A stretch of 64,000 nt of DNA from WLND01 sp040398845 (GCA_040398845.1 JBBATH010000007.1:100971-164970); one strand, 5' to 3'; positions 1 to 9,362 are shown, counted from the stretch's first letter. The notes: a model not told the origin generated them from the letters alone. Numbers and translations are program-made.

Positions 1-1036
1 GGATGTTCTTGCCGATTGAGGCGGCGTTCTCGACGATGCCCTCCTCCGTCATCGCGGTGATGGAGCCAACGATGGACGCGGCAGCCAGCGGATGACCCGA
101 GTAGGTGAGGCCGCCGGGGAAGACTCGCGTGTCGAAGGTTGCGGCAATCTCGTCGCTGATGATGACACCACCAACCGGGACGTAACCGGAGTTCGAGCCC
201 TTCGCAAAGACGATGAGGTCTGGCTTGACGTCCCAGTTCTGGAACGCGAACCACTCGCCCGTACGACCAAAGCCGGACATCGTCTCGTCAGCGATCATGA
301 CGATGCCGTGCTTATCGCAGATTGCCCGCACGCCCTCGAGGTAGCCGGCGGGGGGCACGAGCACTCCGGCCGTGCCCACAACGCTCTCGATGAGGATGGC
401 GCCGATGGTGCCGGGTCCCTCGAATTGAATGACCTGCTCAAGGTGCTGAAGTGCGCGCTCCGACTCCTGCTCCTCCGAAGCGGCCCAGAAGGCCGAGCGG
501 TAGAGGTAGGGGCCGAAGAAGTGGACATGCTGCGACGCGTACTCATTCGGCCAGCGACGCGGGTCGCCAGTTGCGGCAATCGCGGCACCCGTGTTGCCGT
601 GGTAAGAGCGGTAGAAGGAGAGCACCTTGTGCTTGTGCGTATGGATGCGGGCCATCCGGATGGCATTCTCGACTGCATCGGCGCCGCCGTTGGTGAAGAA
701 CACCTTGTTCATGTTGTCGGTGACGAGCCCGGTGATGAGCTGGGCCGCTTCGCCCCGCGCCGCGTTGGCATGCTGGGGAGCGATGGTTGAGAGCTTCGCA
801 GCCTGGTCCTGGATCGCCTTGACGACCTTTGGGTGCTGGTGACCGATGTTCACGTTGACGAGCTGCGAGGAGAAGTCGAGGAACTTGTTGCCGTCGTAAT
901 CCCAGAAGTAGCAACCCTCGGCGGCCGCGATGACCATGGGGTTCAGGGCGCCCTGAGCACTCCATGAGTGGAAGACGTGCGCACGGTCGAGATCGTAGAC
1001 GCGCTTGCCCTCTGCTGGGTCGGCGGTGAATTCCAT
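1..1036 (-). CDS. class III (omega) aminotransferase, C-terminus beyond window
   Basis: PLP-dependent fold-type I, class III aminotransferase. Translating the minus strand from ATG at 1036 gives about 345 residues before the window ends, so the C-terminal fifth or so is missing. The cofactor-binding Asp lies in IADETMSGFGRTGEW and the Schiff-base Lys in FAKGSNSGYVPVGG. The entry region (SAQGALNPMVI, then FLDFSSQLVNVNIGHQHP) is the usual class III N-terminus. A GAGGAG ribosome binding site lies just before the ATG, so this gene is leadered, unlike many neighbours. The amino donor (omega-amino acid, taurine, or a diamine) cannot be told from sequence. Confidence 0.9.
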   Translation of the reverse strand, partial: MEFTADPAEGKRVYDLDRAHVFHSWSAQGALNPMVIAAAEGCYFWDYDGNKFLDFSSQLVNVNIGHQHPKVVKAIQDQAAKLSTIAPQHANAARGEAAQLITGLVTDNMNKVFFTNGGADAVENAIRMARIHTHKHKVLSFYRSYHGNTGAAIAATGDPRRWPNEYASQHVHFFGPYLYRSAFWAASEEQESERALQHLEQVIQFEGPGTIGAILIESVVGTAGVLVPPAGYLEGVRAICDKHGIVMIADETMSGFGRTGEWFAFQNWDVKPDLIVFAKGSNSGYVPVGGVIISDEIAATFDTRVFPGGLTYSGHPLAAASIVGSITAMTEEGIVENAASIGKNI

Positions 1037-1106
1037 GGTGCTCCTCAGTCGGTGAATCTGCGTGTCGTGATGCTTCGTGATCCCGAGCGTAGAACGAGTT
1101 GAATGT

Positions 1107-1778
1107 TCACGCCAAATGGGGTGCGGTGAGCGAGCGGTACCCGGCCACTCTCACTTCGAGGCGACGCTTCACTGTTGGCCATTCGTCCGCGAGAACGGAG
1201 AGCAGCACGGTGTCGCGCACGGTGTCGTCGGCGCGCCGCTGATATCGGCGGAGCACGCCCTCGAACTGGGCGCCGAGCTTGGCGATCGCCGCCTGGCTAC
1301 GCGCGTTGCGAATATCGGTCTTCAGCTGGACGCGCCCCATGCCCGCGACCTCGAAGGCCCACTGCATGAGGAGAAGTTTGCAGGCGGGGTTGACGATCGT
1401 GCCCCAGGCGCTCGGAGCGTAGGTGGTGAAGCCAATCTCGAGGCGAGCATCGCCGGGCGAGACCTCAAGGTAGGAGGACGTCCCGACGACGGCTCCATCG
1501 AGCCTGACGGTCCACGGGGTGCGGCCGATCGCGGGTGCCGCGTTGAGCACAGTGACCCAACCGGCGGGCGATGCGGGGCGGCCTTTCACGTGGATCCAGA
1601 CGGCCTCGTGGTCGAGAGCGTCGAAGAGTTCGGGGGCGTCGGCCTCGGTTGCGAGGGTCAGTTGAACGCCTCCGACGGCCAGGATGCACCCGTGCGGGAC
1701 GGGCCAGAGGGCGGTCGGCCATGGGGCATCGTCCGGTCTGGGATCGGCACGTGGGACAAAGAGCGAATCTGATGGCAT
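1107..1778 (-). CDS. GNAT family N-acetyltransferase (RimJ/RimL type)
   Basis: 223 residues. The body matches RimJ/RimL-like acetyltransferases that modify protein N-termini or small amines: an N-terminal strand (GVQLTLATEADAPELFDALD), a central strand with EIGFTTYAPSAWGTIVNPACKLLL in two adjacent elements, and RVQLKTDIRNARSQAAIAKLG, the typical motif B/helix with the N-A-x-S-Q-x-A-I-x-K-L-G pattern. The substrate is unknown. It lies downstream of purA on the same strand, separated by a strong hairpin, so it is probably transcribed separately. Its first ~35 residues are not obviously part of the domain and the start could be later. Confidence 0.85.
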   Translation of the reverse strand: MPSDSLFVPRADPRPDDAPWPTALWPVPHGCILAVGGVQLTLATEADAPELFDALDHEAVWIHVKGRPASPAGWVTVLNAAPAIGRTPWTVRLDGAVVGTSSYLEVSPGDARLEIGFTTYAPSAWGTIVNPACKLLLMQWAFEVAGMGRVQLKTDIRNARSQAAIAKLGAQFEGVLRRYQRRADDTVRDTVLLSVLADEWPTVKRRLEVRVAGYRSLTAPHLA

Positions 1779-1794
1779 TTCAGCCCACTTTCTG

Positions 1795-1823
1795 CCGTTT
1801 GTCCCACGAAGTGGGACAAACGG
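1795..1823 (-). terminator. perfect 13-bp hairpin after purA
   Basis: Left arm 1795-1807 and right arm 1811-1823 are exact inverted complements (CCGTTTGTCCCAC / GTGGGACAAACGG) around a GAA loop. It starts 3 nt past the purA stop codon on the minus strand. There is no clear U-tract, as is common in actinobacteria, so termination is inferred. A further GTGGGACAAA copy lies at 1751-1760 inside the acetyltransferase gene. Confidence 0.7.
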
Positions 1824-1826
1824 GGG

Positions 1827-3113
1827 TTAGGCGATGAGGTCGTTGATTGCGATGGTGGCATCGCGATCTTGGCCGACCCCGATCGCGCTGATCCGGGTGC
1901 CCGAGATGTCCTCAAGGAACCGCACGTAGTCGCGCGCGTTCTTCGGCAGGTCCGACACCTCGCGGGCACCGGAGATGTCCTCCGTCCAGCCGGGCCGGTT
2001 CTCGTAGATCGGCTTCGCGTGGTGGAACCCCGTCTGGGTCATCGGGATCTCGTCGCACCGCTCGCCGTCAACGTCGTAGGCGACGCACACGGGTATCTGC
2101 TCGAACCCGGTGAGCACATCGAGTTTGGTGACGAAGGTGTCCGTGAGCCCGTTGACCCGGCTTGCGAACCGGGCGATCGGAGCATCGAACCAGCCGCAGC
2201 GCCGCGGGCGACCCGTGGTCACGCCGCGCTCCCCGCCAATGACCCTCAGCCGCTCGCCATCGTCGTCGAGTAATTCTGTCGGGAAAGGACCTGAGCCGAC
2301 TCGGGTTGTGTAGGCCTTGAGGATGCCAATGACGCGCGTGATGCGGGTTGGTCCGATGCCGCTGCCGGTGCAGGCGCCGCCCGCGGTTGGGTTACTCGAC
2401 GTCACGAAAGGGTACGTGCCGTGGTCAACGTCAAGCAGGGTTCCCTGGCCACCCTCGAGGAGCACGACCTTGCCCTGGTCGAGGGCCAAGTTGAGCATGA
2501 GCGAGGTGTCGGCCACGTACGGGCGCAGGGTATCGGCGAAGGCAAGGAGTGAATCGACGATCTCATCGATCTCGAGGGCCCGACGGTTGTAGACCTTGAC
2601 GAGCACCTGATTCTTGCTCGCGAGGGCACCCTCGACCTTCTGGCGCAGGATTGACGGATCGAACAGGTCCTGCACCCGGATGCCGAGGCGCGCGATCTTG
2701 TCGCTGTAGGTCGGTCCGATACCCCGACCGGTCGTGCCGATCTTGGCGTTTGCGAGGAATCGCTCGGTCACCTTGTCAAGGGTGACGTGGTAGGGCGTGA
2801 TGAGGTGGGCGTTCGCGCTGATGACGAGTTTCGAGGTGTCAATGCCGCGCTCGTTGAGGGCAGCCATCTCGTGGAGGAGCACCGCCGGATCAATCACGAC
2901 ACCGTTTCCGATGACCGGGATGACCTTGGGTGTGAGGATGCCGCTCGGCAGCAGGTGAAGGGCGAATTTTTGGTCGCCGATCACGACAGTGTGGCCGGCG
3001 TTGTTGCCGCCTTGGTAGCGAACGACATAGTCAACTCGGCCACCGAGCAGATCGGTCGCCTTGCCCTTGCCTTCATCGCCCCACTGCGACCCGACGAGAA
3101 CGATTGCGGGCAT
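1827..3113 (-). CDS. purA: adenylosuccinate synthetase
   Basis: 428 residues, the normal length. It condenses IMP and aspartate using GTP, the first committed step from IMP to AMP, in the cytoplasm. The N-terminal signature VGSQWGDEGKGKATDLL carries the catalytic Asp and P-loop-like glycines; NAGHTVV, GTTGRGIGPTYSDK and FEQIPVC segments follow in the family order. The ATG at 3113 is preceded 6 nt upstream by TAGCCT, so the mRNA is probably leaderless. It is followed by a perfect hairpin. Its place beside fba and pyrE matches the usual actinobacterial order. Confidence 0.98.
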   Translation of the reverse strand: MPAIVLVGSQWGDEGKGKATDLLGGRVDYVVRYQGGNNAGHTVVIGDQKFALHLLPSGILTPKVIPVIGNGVVIDPAVLLHEMAALNERGIDTSKLVISANAHLITPYHVTLDKVTERFLANAKIGTTGRGIGPTYSDKIARLGIRVQDLFDPSILRQKVEGALASKNQVLVKVYNRRALEIDEIVDSLLAFADTLRPYVADTSLMLNLALDQGKVVLLEGGQGTLLDVDHGTYPFVTSSNPTAGGACTGSGIGPTRITRVIGILKAYTTRVGSGPFPTELLDDDGERLRVIGGERGVTTGRPRRCGWFDAPIARFASRVNGLTDTFVTKLDVLTGFEQIPVCVAYDVDGERCDEIPMTQTGFHHAKPIYENRPGWTEDISGAREVSDLPKNARDYVRFLEDISGTRISAIGVGQDRDATIAINDLIA

Positions 3114-3119
3114 GGCGTA

Positions 3120-3125
3120 AGGCTA
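3120..3125 (-). promoter_or_regulatory. leaderless -10 box of purA
   Basis: TAGCCT on the minus strand, 6 nt before the ATG; there is no Shine-Dalgarno sequence between them. Confidence 0.6.
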
Positions 3126-3152
3126 CAGGCGTAGAGCCCCCGCCGGATGCGA

Positions 3153-4169
3153 CTAGCGGGTAGCGCCTGTTTCCAGGCGATCGGCCAGCGCCTCGCCGAG
3201 CAGGTGGCCTGAGAGCCAGGCCGTCTCGACCCGCGGCCCATCGGACCACGCATCCCCTGCGAGTCCGAGATTGATCCCGGGGTCAAGGAAGAAGGGTTGC
3301 GGCGAGGCGGTGAGCGGTTTTGCGTAGGTCCATCGCTTCGCATCTGCCCAGCTCGGGTGCTCGGAGATGCCGAGCACCCGTTGCAGGGCGCCGAGTGCGG
3401 CCGGAAGCACCTGCGAAGGATCGGTCAGGTGCCTGGCCGCGAGCACCGGCTGCACGTGGGTGACAAGCACGGGGGCACCATTGCCGCGGCGGCTGCCGTC
3501 ATTCGCGATCCAGGTGATGACGGGATCGTCATTGACGAAGATGCCGTCGAATTCGCGCCAGGTCGCCGCGTCGAAGACCGCGGTGACAACGATCACGGGC
3601 TCCCAGGTGACCTCGTGGGTGGCGAGCAGGGCCGCCTCGAGTGCGGGTGAGCCCGATTCAAGGAGTTGGCGGGCCTGGGGGCTCGGCATACACATGGCGA
3701 TCGCGTCGACCCCTTCGCCGCCGACCGTCAGTGCACCTTCCTCCACCGAGATTGGACCGGAATCGTGCCCGGATATGACCTCGGTGTTCGGCAGCTCACT
3801 CGCGAGGTGTTCGACGATTGACCGGACTCCACCTGCCGCCGTGTAGCGCATCGGTCCCGTCTTCACCCCCTGGATTCCGTCGGACGACGCGACATGGAAG
3901 GTGTCGGTCCAGTCGCGCACAACCCCCATGCCGACGAGGTGATCAATGAGCGAACTGAAACGCTCATCCTTTGCGGTGAAATAGGACGCACCAATGTCGA
4001 CGACATGCCCATCGAATGGTGTGCCGGAGTCGCGGATGCGGCGGGAGGCCATCCGGCCTCCGAGCACCCGACCTTTGTCGAGCAGGGTCACCGAGTGGCC
4101 GCGGTTGTTCAGTGCAGCCGCGCATGCGACGCCGCTGATACCACCGCCGATGACGATCGTGCGCGGCAT
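3153..4169 (-). CDS. FAD/NAD(P)-dependent oxidoreductase, renalase-like
   Basis: 338 residues. The N-terminus PRTIVIGGGISGVACAAAL is a Rossmann dinucleotide-binding fold with GxGxxG-like spacing, followed by the ribose-binding acidic position (LLDKGRVLGGRMASR). The C-terminus has the second FAD motif (NLGLAGDAWSDGPRVETAWLSG). Length and the GGRMASRR element fit the renalase-like branch of the amine-oxidase superfamily, which oxidises isomerised NAD(P)H or amines; the actual substrate is unknown. The next gene, DUF3151, begins just upstream on the same strand after a 3-bp gap, so the two are probably co-transcribed. Confidence 0.85.
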   Translation of the reverse strand: MPRTIVIGGGISGVACAAALNNRGHSVTLLDKGRVLGGRMASRRIRDSGTPFDGHVVDIGASYFTAKDERFSSLIDHLVGMGVVRDWTDTFHVASSDGIQGVKTGPMRYTAAGGVRSIVEHLASELPNTEVISGHDSGPISVEEGALTVGGEGVDAIAMCMPSPQARQLLESGSPALEAALLATHEVTWEPVIVVTAVFDAATWREFDGIFVNDDPVITWIANDGSRRGNGAPVLVTHVQPVLAARHLTDPSQVLPAALGALQRVLGISEHPSWADAKRWTYAKPLTASPQPFFLDPGINLGLAGDAWSDGPRVETAWLSGHLLGEALADRLETGATR

Positions 4170-4172
4170 TGT

Positions 4173-4580
4173 CTAGGCGCTGGGGATCGATGGATCGCAG
4201 TCGGCCAGGAATGCCGTGATGCGCTGGGCCTCATCGGACTCACCAATCGTGCCGGAGGCACGTCCGAGGGAGCGAAGGCAGCGAAGGAAGCCCTGGTTCG
4301 GCTCGTGGCTCCACGGGACAGGGCCGTGGCCCTTCCAGCCATTGCGGCGCAGGGCATCGAGCCCGCGGTGGTAGCCGACCCGGGAGAAGGCGTACGACTC
4401 GATCACCTGTCCGTTGCCCCAGGCCTCGTCTGCCAGGACGGCCCAAGCCAGTGAACTTGTCGGGTGGTCGCGGACGACGTCATGGGCATCGGCGCCATTA
4501 GCGAGCGCTAACACGACCACGTCATCGGCCGGGAGGAAGGTGGGAGGGGTACCGCCGAGGAGATCTACGCCAATGGTCAT
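4173..4580 (-). CDS. DUF3151 family protein
   Basis: 135 residues, matching the actinobacteria-restricted DUF3151 family, which typically lies beside fba. Recognisable stretches are SSLAWAVLADEAWG, ESYAFSRVGYHRGLDALRRNGW and VPWSHEPNQGFLRCL. No catalytic motif or membrane segment is visible and no function is known for the family. It lies 74 bp downstream of fba on the same strand and 3 bp upstream of the flavoprotein gene. It ends in TAG. Confidence 0.85.
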   Translation of the reverse strand: MTIGVDLLGGTPPTFLPADDVVVLALANGADAHDVVRDHPTSSLAWAVLADEAWGNGQVIESYAFSRVGYHRGLDALRRNGWKGHGPVPWSHEPNQGFLRCLRSLGRASGTIGESDEAQRITAFLADCDPSIPSA

Positions 4581-4654
4581 AGCTGAAGCCTCTCACTATC
4601 AGCGAGCCACTCAAACCCAACCAGGTACCACGTGGGCTTTGGGGGGTGGGTTCT

Positions 4655-5677
4655 CTACTTCAGTTTGGTGCCGGCGGAACGCAGATCCTCGCAGCCCCGA
4701 ACGACGCGGTCGGCCATGCCCTTCTCAGCCAGCTTGCCGTAGGAGCGGGGGTCGTACTGCTTCTTGTTGCCGACCTCACCGTCGATCTTCAGCACACCGT
4801 CGTAGTTCTTGAACATGTGATCGGCGATCGGTCGGGTGAAGGCGTACTGGGTATCGGTGTCGATGTTCATTTTCACGACGCCGTAGTCGAGCGCCTCGCG
4901 GATCTCACTGAGGAGTGAGCCTGAGCCGCCATGGAAGACGAGGTCGAAGGGCTTCTCTCTGCCGTACTTGGCACCGACAGCACCTTGGATATCATTGAGG
5001 ATTGACGGGGTCAATACCACGTTGCCAGGCTTGTAGACGCCGTGGACATTGCCGAAGGTCGCCGCAACCATGTAGCGACCACGCTCACCCAGGCCGAGCG
5101 CCTCCGCGGTGGCGATGCCGTCGTCGACCGTCGAGAAGAGTTTTGCATCATGCGTCGCCTCAATACCGTCCTCCTCGCCGCCGACCACACCAATCTCGAT
5201 CTCGAGGATGATGTTGGCCTTCACACAGGCATCGAGCATGCGTGATGCGATGTCGAGATTCTCTTTTAGTGGCACGGCTGATCCGTCCCACATGTGCGAC
5301 TGGAACAGTGGCTCAAGGCCCTTCGCAACCCGCTCCTGCGAGATGGTGATAAGCGGCTCCATGAATCCGGCGAGCTTCTCCTGCGGGCAATGATCGGTAT
5401 GCAGGGCGATGTTGACGTTGTAGTGCTTCGCGATCGAGTGAGTGAATTCAGCGAGGGCAGTTGCGCCTGCCACCATGTCCTTGATCATCTGGCCGGATGC
5501 GAACTCGGCCCCGCCCCACGAGATCTGGACGATGCCATCGGACTCGGCCTCGGCAAAGCCGCGGATTGCCGCGACGATTGACTGTGAGGAGGTGCAGTTG
5601 ATCGCCGGGTAGGCGAACTTGCCAGCCTTGGCTCGGTCGAGCATCTGGCCGTAGACCTCGGGGGATGCGATGGGCAT
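4655..5677 (-). CDS. fba: class II fructose-bisphosphate aldolase
   Basis: 340 residues, cytoplasmic, glycolysis and gluconeogenesis: cleaves fructose 1,6-bisphosphate to DHAP and glyceraldehyde 3-phosphate with Zn2+. The zinc-binding motif IALHTDHCPQ, the acidic region LEIEIGVVGGEEDG, and the phosphate loop VFHGGSGSLLSEI with the downstream NIDTDTQYA are all present. The family is the type A class II aldolase used by actinobacteria. An AGGAG ribosome binding site precedes the ATG. It ends in TAG, which shows TAG works as an ordinary stop in this genome. Confidence 0.98.
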   Translation of the reverse strand: MPIASPEVYGQMLDRAKAGKFAYPAINCTSSQSIVAAIRGFAEAESDGIVQISWGGAEFASGQMIKDMVAGATALAEFTHSIAKHYNVNIALHTDHCPQEKLAGFMEPLITISQERVAKGLEPLFQSHMWDGSAVPLKENLDIASRMLDACVKANIILEIEIGVVGGEEDGIEATHDAKLFSTVDDGIATAEALGLGERGRYMVAATFGNVHGVYKPGNVVLTPSILNDIQGAVGAKYGREKPFDLVFHGGSGSLLSEIREALDYGVVKMNIDTDTQYAFTRPIADHMFKNYDGVLKIDGEVGNKKQYDPRSYGKLAEKGMADRVVRGCEDLRSAGTKLK

Positions 5678-5730
5678 CGTTTGCTCCTGCGATTAAGGAT
5701 GAAGGACTCGCGAACGTCACCATCCTTCCA

Positions 5731-6972
5731 TTAGGACAGCGTTTGCATTCCGGCAGGTTCGCTCGAGAGTTGCCGCACCGAGCGGAAGAGCAGAGCGCCG
5801 AGAGCGGCCGCGGCCGACACCGCGGCGGCGATGAGGAAAGCCGTTTTTGCCCCCACCCCAACGATGAGCGGGCCGGCGAGCGCCAATCCGATCGGGCCGA
5901 ACATGAGCGACCCCATGGCGTCATATGAGCTCACTCGGGAGAGTGCCTCCCGGGGGATGTTCGTCTGCATCGCCGTGAACCACCACACCGCGAAGAGCTC
6001 GAGGCTCACCCCGAAGGCGAAGGAGCCGACCGCGACCCAGCCGAGCGGAAGTTCCAAGGCCAAGGTGATGAGCCAAAGCGGGAGCATCAGCGACGCGAGG
6101 AGGCCAACGACGAGCGGGCGCCTCACCCGAAGCCGGCTCGCGACAATCGCTCCGACGAGCAGTCCAATGGATTGGAAGGCCATGATCACGGCCCACCCGG
6201 CCGCGCCCCCGTAGATCTCGCGGGCGAGCACCGGGCCCATGACCTCCTCGGCGCCCCGCCAGACCATGACGATGAAGCTGAATGACCCGACGATGACGAC
6301 GACCCACCGGTACGACCAGAAAACGCGCCATCCGTGCGCGAGATCTGTGAAGGTCGATTCGCCTGACTTGTGGGGTTTGGAGACGTCGCGCATCGAGAAC
6401 ACGAGGGCGCCAGCGACGAGGAATGAAAGGGAGTCGACGGCGATGGCCCAGCCCGAGCCGACGAGCGCGACAAGCAGGCCACCGATGGCATTACCTGCGA
6501 TGAGGCCGCCGTTCGAGGCCACGCTCACGAATGCGTTGGCCGGTTGTAGGTGCTCGTCCTCGACGACGTCGGGTACCAGCGCGCTCATGGCCGGCCACCA
6601 CAAGGCATTGAGGCAACCGGAGATTGCGCCGAGGATGGCGAGGAGTGCAATCGTGGCATGTCCGGTGAGAAAGAGGACCGCGGTCGTCATGACGAACGCG
6701 CTCAGGATGATGTCGGTGACGGCGATGACCCGTGCGCGGCCGAGCCGGTCCGCCACGACCCCGCCGATGGGCAGGACGAGGACGAGCGGGACCGCCTGTG
6801 CGGCCAAGACGATGCTCAACGAGGTTGGGGTGGCACCCGGGATCGACAGCACCCCGAATGCGATCGCAATAGGTGCGACGCCGTTGCCAATGTTGCTGAT
6901 CGTCCGAGCGACGAACAGCTTGCGAAATCGAGGATTTGCAAGGAGCGCTCGCGTCGAAGTCGACTCAGGCAC
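5731..6972 (-). CDS. MFS transporter (putative drug/metabolite exporter)
   Basis: 413 residues with about 12 hydrophobic segments. The loop 2-3 signature is visible (PIGGVVADRLGRARVI), and the second half begins with a matching GAIVASRLRVRRPLVVG loop. The overall look is that of MFS_3/EntS-type actinobacterial exporters. The substrate cannot be inferred. It starts at a GTG whose first base lies 6 nt after TAGGGT, so it is likely leaderless. It lies 18 bp from the helicase gene on the same strand. Confidence 0.88.
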   Translation of the reverse strand: MPESTSTRALLANPRFRKLFVARTISNIGNGVAPIAIAFGVLSIPGATPTSLSIVLAAQAVPLVLVLPIGGVVADRLGRARVIAVTDIILSAFVMTTAVLFLTGHATIALLAILGAISGCLNALWWPAMSALVPDVVEDEHLQPANAFVSVASNGGLIAGNAIGGLLVALVGSGWAIAVDSLSFLVAGALVFSMRDVSKPHKSGESTFTDLAHGWRVFWSYRWVVVIVGSFSFIVMVWRGAEEVMGPVLAREIYGGAAGWAVIMAFQSIGLLVGAIVASRLRVRRPLVVGLLASLMLPLWLITLALELPLGWVAVGSFAFGVSLELFAVWWFTAMQTNIPREALSRVSSYDAMGSLMFGPIGLALAGPLIVGVGAKTAFLIAAAVSAAAALGALLFRSVRQLSSEPAGMQTLS

Positions 6973-6978
6973 GGCGCA

Positions 6979-6984
6979 ACCCTA
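6979..6984 (-). promoter_or_regulatory. leaderless -10 box of MFS gene
   Basis: TAGGGT on the minus strand ends 6 nt before the GTG start at 6972; no Shine-Dalgarno sequence. Confidence 0.5.
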
Positions 6985-6990
6985 GGCGCG

Positions 6991-8670
6991 TCAGCCGACA
7001 CGCCCCAATAGGTAATCGCGACGCGCGAGCAGTACCTCGAGCGGAGCAGAGGCTGATGGTGGACCTGGCACCGCCTTACGCAACTCGACATGGACCTCGG
7101 CGTGACTGCTCGTCGACCGCGAAGCCCACTGGCCGACGAGGCCGTGCACCTCCCGCCGGAGGGCGTCAACATCGCGCCAGGTGGCGCCATCGGCAGCGAC
7201 ATCGTCATCGAGGTCATCGAACAGAGTGGCGGGACCGCGCTTGCGCAGTTCGGCGTCACGGGCGGCGAGCAGGGTCGCGGTCTGCTCGGCGGTGAGCAGG
7301 CCGGGCAGTCCGAGGAAATCCTCGTCGTCGGGGCTGACCTCGGCGGTGATCGCGCGGCCTCCTTGGAGGAGGTGCGCGAACTCAGCCTCTGCGTCGAGCG
7401 CGGTGAATTCCGCAACTCCAGGCTCTGGTGCGAGCCGTTCGATGACGAAGTCCCCGAGGCCCTCCTCTGCCGCGGGTACCCGCACAACGTGATTGCGGAC
7501 CTCCTCCATCTCAGCAGCCAAAGCGAGGAGAGGTGTGACCGCAGGCAGGAAGACGGTGGCACTCTCGCGAGGGTTTCGAGCACGAACGACGCGACCGATT
7601 GCCTGCGAAAAGAACAGGGGGGTCCGGTAGGAGGTGGTCCAAAGACACACATTCAGCCGGACGATGTCGACGCCCTCAGAGACCTGCCGGACCGCGACCA
7701 GCCAGCGCTCGGTGCCCTTGTTGAAGGCCTCGATCTTTTTGCTTGATCGCGGATCATCGGAAAGGACGAGGACGGCGGCATGGCCGGTGACCTTCTTCAC
7801 GAGCTTGGCGTACTCGCGCGCGGACTCCTGATCGGTGGCGAGCATGAGGGCGGCTGCATCGGGAGTCCCGGACTCCCGGAGGTCGGTGAGGCGTTGATCG
7901 CCAGCGGCGATGACATGGGGGATCCAGTTGCCACCCGGGTCAAGGGCGGTGCGCCAGGCGGCTTCCTCAAGGCGCTTGGACTCGTTTCCGGAGAGCGAGG
8001 CGCTCAGGACCTCGCCTGCGGAGTTCATCCAGCGACTTGTTCCCGAGTACGCGGCAAAGACGACCGGTCGAACAACGCCGTCGGCAAGGGCCTCCGCGTA
8101 GCCGTAGGCGTAGTCGGCCTCCGATAGGAGCTCGCCATCGCCGGAGTCCTCATATCGGACGAATGGAATCCGCTCATTTGGGTTCGTGCGGAACGGCGTA
8201 CCGGTGAGACAGAGTCGACGGGCGGCAACGCTGAAGGCCTCGACGACAGCGTCGCCCCACGAGAGGCTGTCGCCGGCGTGGTGAATCTCATCGAGGATGA
8301 CGAGCGTGCGCTTCGCCTGGGTCCTTGCCCGGTGGAGCATCGGGTGGGACGCGACCTGCGCGTAGGTGGTGATGTAGCCGTCGGTGCCGGGACGCACCGG
8401 ACCGACGCTGTTCTTCAAGGTCGGGTCGAGGTAGAGGCCCGATCCTGATCCAGCATCGGCCCACTGGGTGCGCAGATGATCGGTCGGGACCACGACGATG
8501 ACCCGATCGATGAGGCGCGCCTCATGCAGGCGCCGGGCGAGGGTGAGGGCGAAGGTGGTCTTGCCTGCGCCCGGGGTCGCAGTGACGAGGAAGTCCTCGG
8601 GTTTTTCGGCCTCGTACTTCTCGAGGGCCTCCCGCTGCCAAAGGCGCAGTTCCCGGGGTCGCATGCTCAT
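6991..8670 (-). CDS. superfamily 2 DEAD/DEAH-type helicase
   Basis: 559 residues. Q-motif-like start (LWQREALEKYEAEKP), Walker A TATPGAGKTTFALTLARRL, Walker B DEIHHAGDSLSWG, motif III CLTGTPFRTN, and motif VI QAIGRVVRARNPRE are all in order, giving a complete two-lobed SF2 motor of the ResIII type. The C-terminal ~150 residues are charged, without a recognised domain. Such proteins act in DNA repair or restriction; no methylase or nuclease partner is adjacent, so a stand-alone housekeeping role is the more likely reading. The ATG lies 8 nt after TAGAAT, so it is probably leaderless. Confidence 0.88.
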   Translation of the reverse strand: MSMRPRELRLWQREALEKYEAEKPEDFLVTATPGAGKTTFALTLARRLHEARLIDRVIVVVPTDHLRTQWADAGSGSGLYLDPTLKNSVGPVRPGTDGYITTYAQVASHPMLHRARTQAKRTLVILDEIHHAGDSLSWGDAVVEAFSVAARRLCLTGTPFRTNPNERIPFVRYEDSGDGELLSEADYAYGYAEALADGVVRPVVFAAYSGTSRWMNSAGEVLSASLSGNESKRLEEAAWRTALDPGGNWIPHVIAAGDQRLTDLRESGTPDAAALMLATDQESAREYAKLVKKVTGHAAVLVLSDDPRSSKKIEAFNKGTERWLVAVRQVSEGVDIVRLNVCLWTTSYRTPLFFSQAIGRVVRARNPRESATVFLPAVTPLLALAAEMEEVRNHVVRVPAAEEGLGDFVIERLAPEPGVAEFTALDAEAEFAHLLQGGRAITAEVSPDDEDFLGLPGLLTAEQTATLLAARDAELRKRGPATLFDDLDDDVAADGATWRDVDALRREVHGLVGQWASRSTSSHAEVHVELRKAVPGPPSASAPLEVLLARRDYLLGRVG

Positions 8671-8678
8671 CTGAGCTC

Positions 8679-8684
8679 ATTCTA
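8679..8684 (-). promoter_or_regulatory. leaderless -10 box of helicase gene
   Basis: TAGAAT on the minus strand, 8 nt upstream of the ATG at 8670. Confidence 0.45.
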
Positions 8685-8731
8685 ATCCCGGACGCTGACA
8701 GTCCCGGAACGTTCGACGAGCCCGGCCGCGA

Positions 8732-9355
8732 CTACGGCTGCTGGTCGAATGAGTGCCGGCGGATCCACGCGTGCATCGCAACTGAAGCGGCTGCGCCGGC
8801 ATTGATTGATCGCGTCGATCCGAACTGTGCGATTGAGAGCACCGCTGAGCAGGCGAATCGCGCCTGCTCCGACAGCCCCTCACCCTCCTGCCCAAAGAGC
8901 AGGACGCAGTCCCGCGGCAGGTCGAAGGTCTCAAGGGGGACCGAGCCCGGGAGGTTGTCGATCCCGATCAACTGGAGGTCGCCAGCTCGGCACCAGGCGG
9001 CAAGCGCTGTGGCGTCCGCGTGATACCTGACGTGCTGATATCGATCGGTGACCATAGCGCCGCGCCTGTTCCAGCGGCGTCTACCGACGATATGGATTTC
9101 AGCTGCAAGGAAGGCATTCGCGGTACGAACGACCGAGCCGATGTTGAAGTCGTGCGAGAAGTTCTCGATCGCCACATGGAACCCGTGCCGCCGAGTATCA
9201 AGGTCTTCGACGATGGCCTCGAGCCGCCAATAGCGATATCCGTCGACGACATTCCGTCGATCGCCCAAGAGGAGCAACTCGGGGTCCAGACGCGGGTCAT
9301 CGGGCCAAGGCGGAGGGTGCGGACCGACCCCGGGCGGTTCCTCACCGATTTCCAC
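8732..9355 (-). CDS. TrmH/SpoU-family RNA 2'-O-methyltransferase
   Basis: 207 residues. The three SPOUT motifs are present: NFSHDFNIGSVVRTANAF (motif 1), LLFGQEGEGLSEQARFACS (motif 2), and FGSTRSINAGAAASVAMHAW (motif 3, knot region). The enzyme would use S-adenosylmethionine to methylate a ribose 2'-OH in tRNA or rRNA; the target is not readable from sequence. It is divergent from dedA, with only 24 bp between the start codons, and its GTG start lies 7 nt after TATCGT. Confidence 0.92.
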   Translation of the reverse strand: MEIGEEPPGVGPHPPPWPDDPRLDPELLLLGDRRNVVDGYRYWRLEAIVEDLDTRRHGFHVAIENFSHDFNIGSVVRTANAFLAAEIHIVGRRRWNRRGAMVTDRYQHVRYHADATALAAWCRAGDLQLIGIDNLPGSVPLETFDLPRDCVLLFGQEGEGLSEQARFACSAVLSIAQFGSTRSINAGAAASVAMHAWIRRHSFDQQP

Positions 9356-9362
9356 TCAGGTG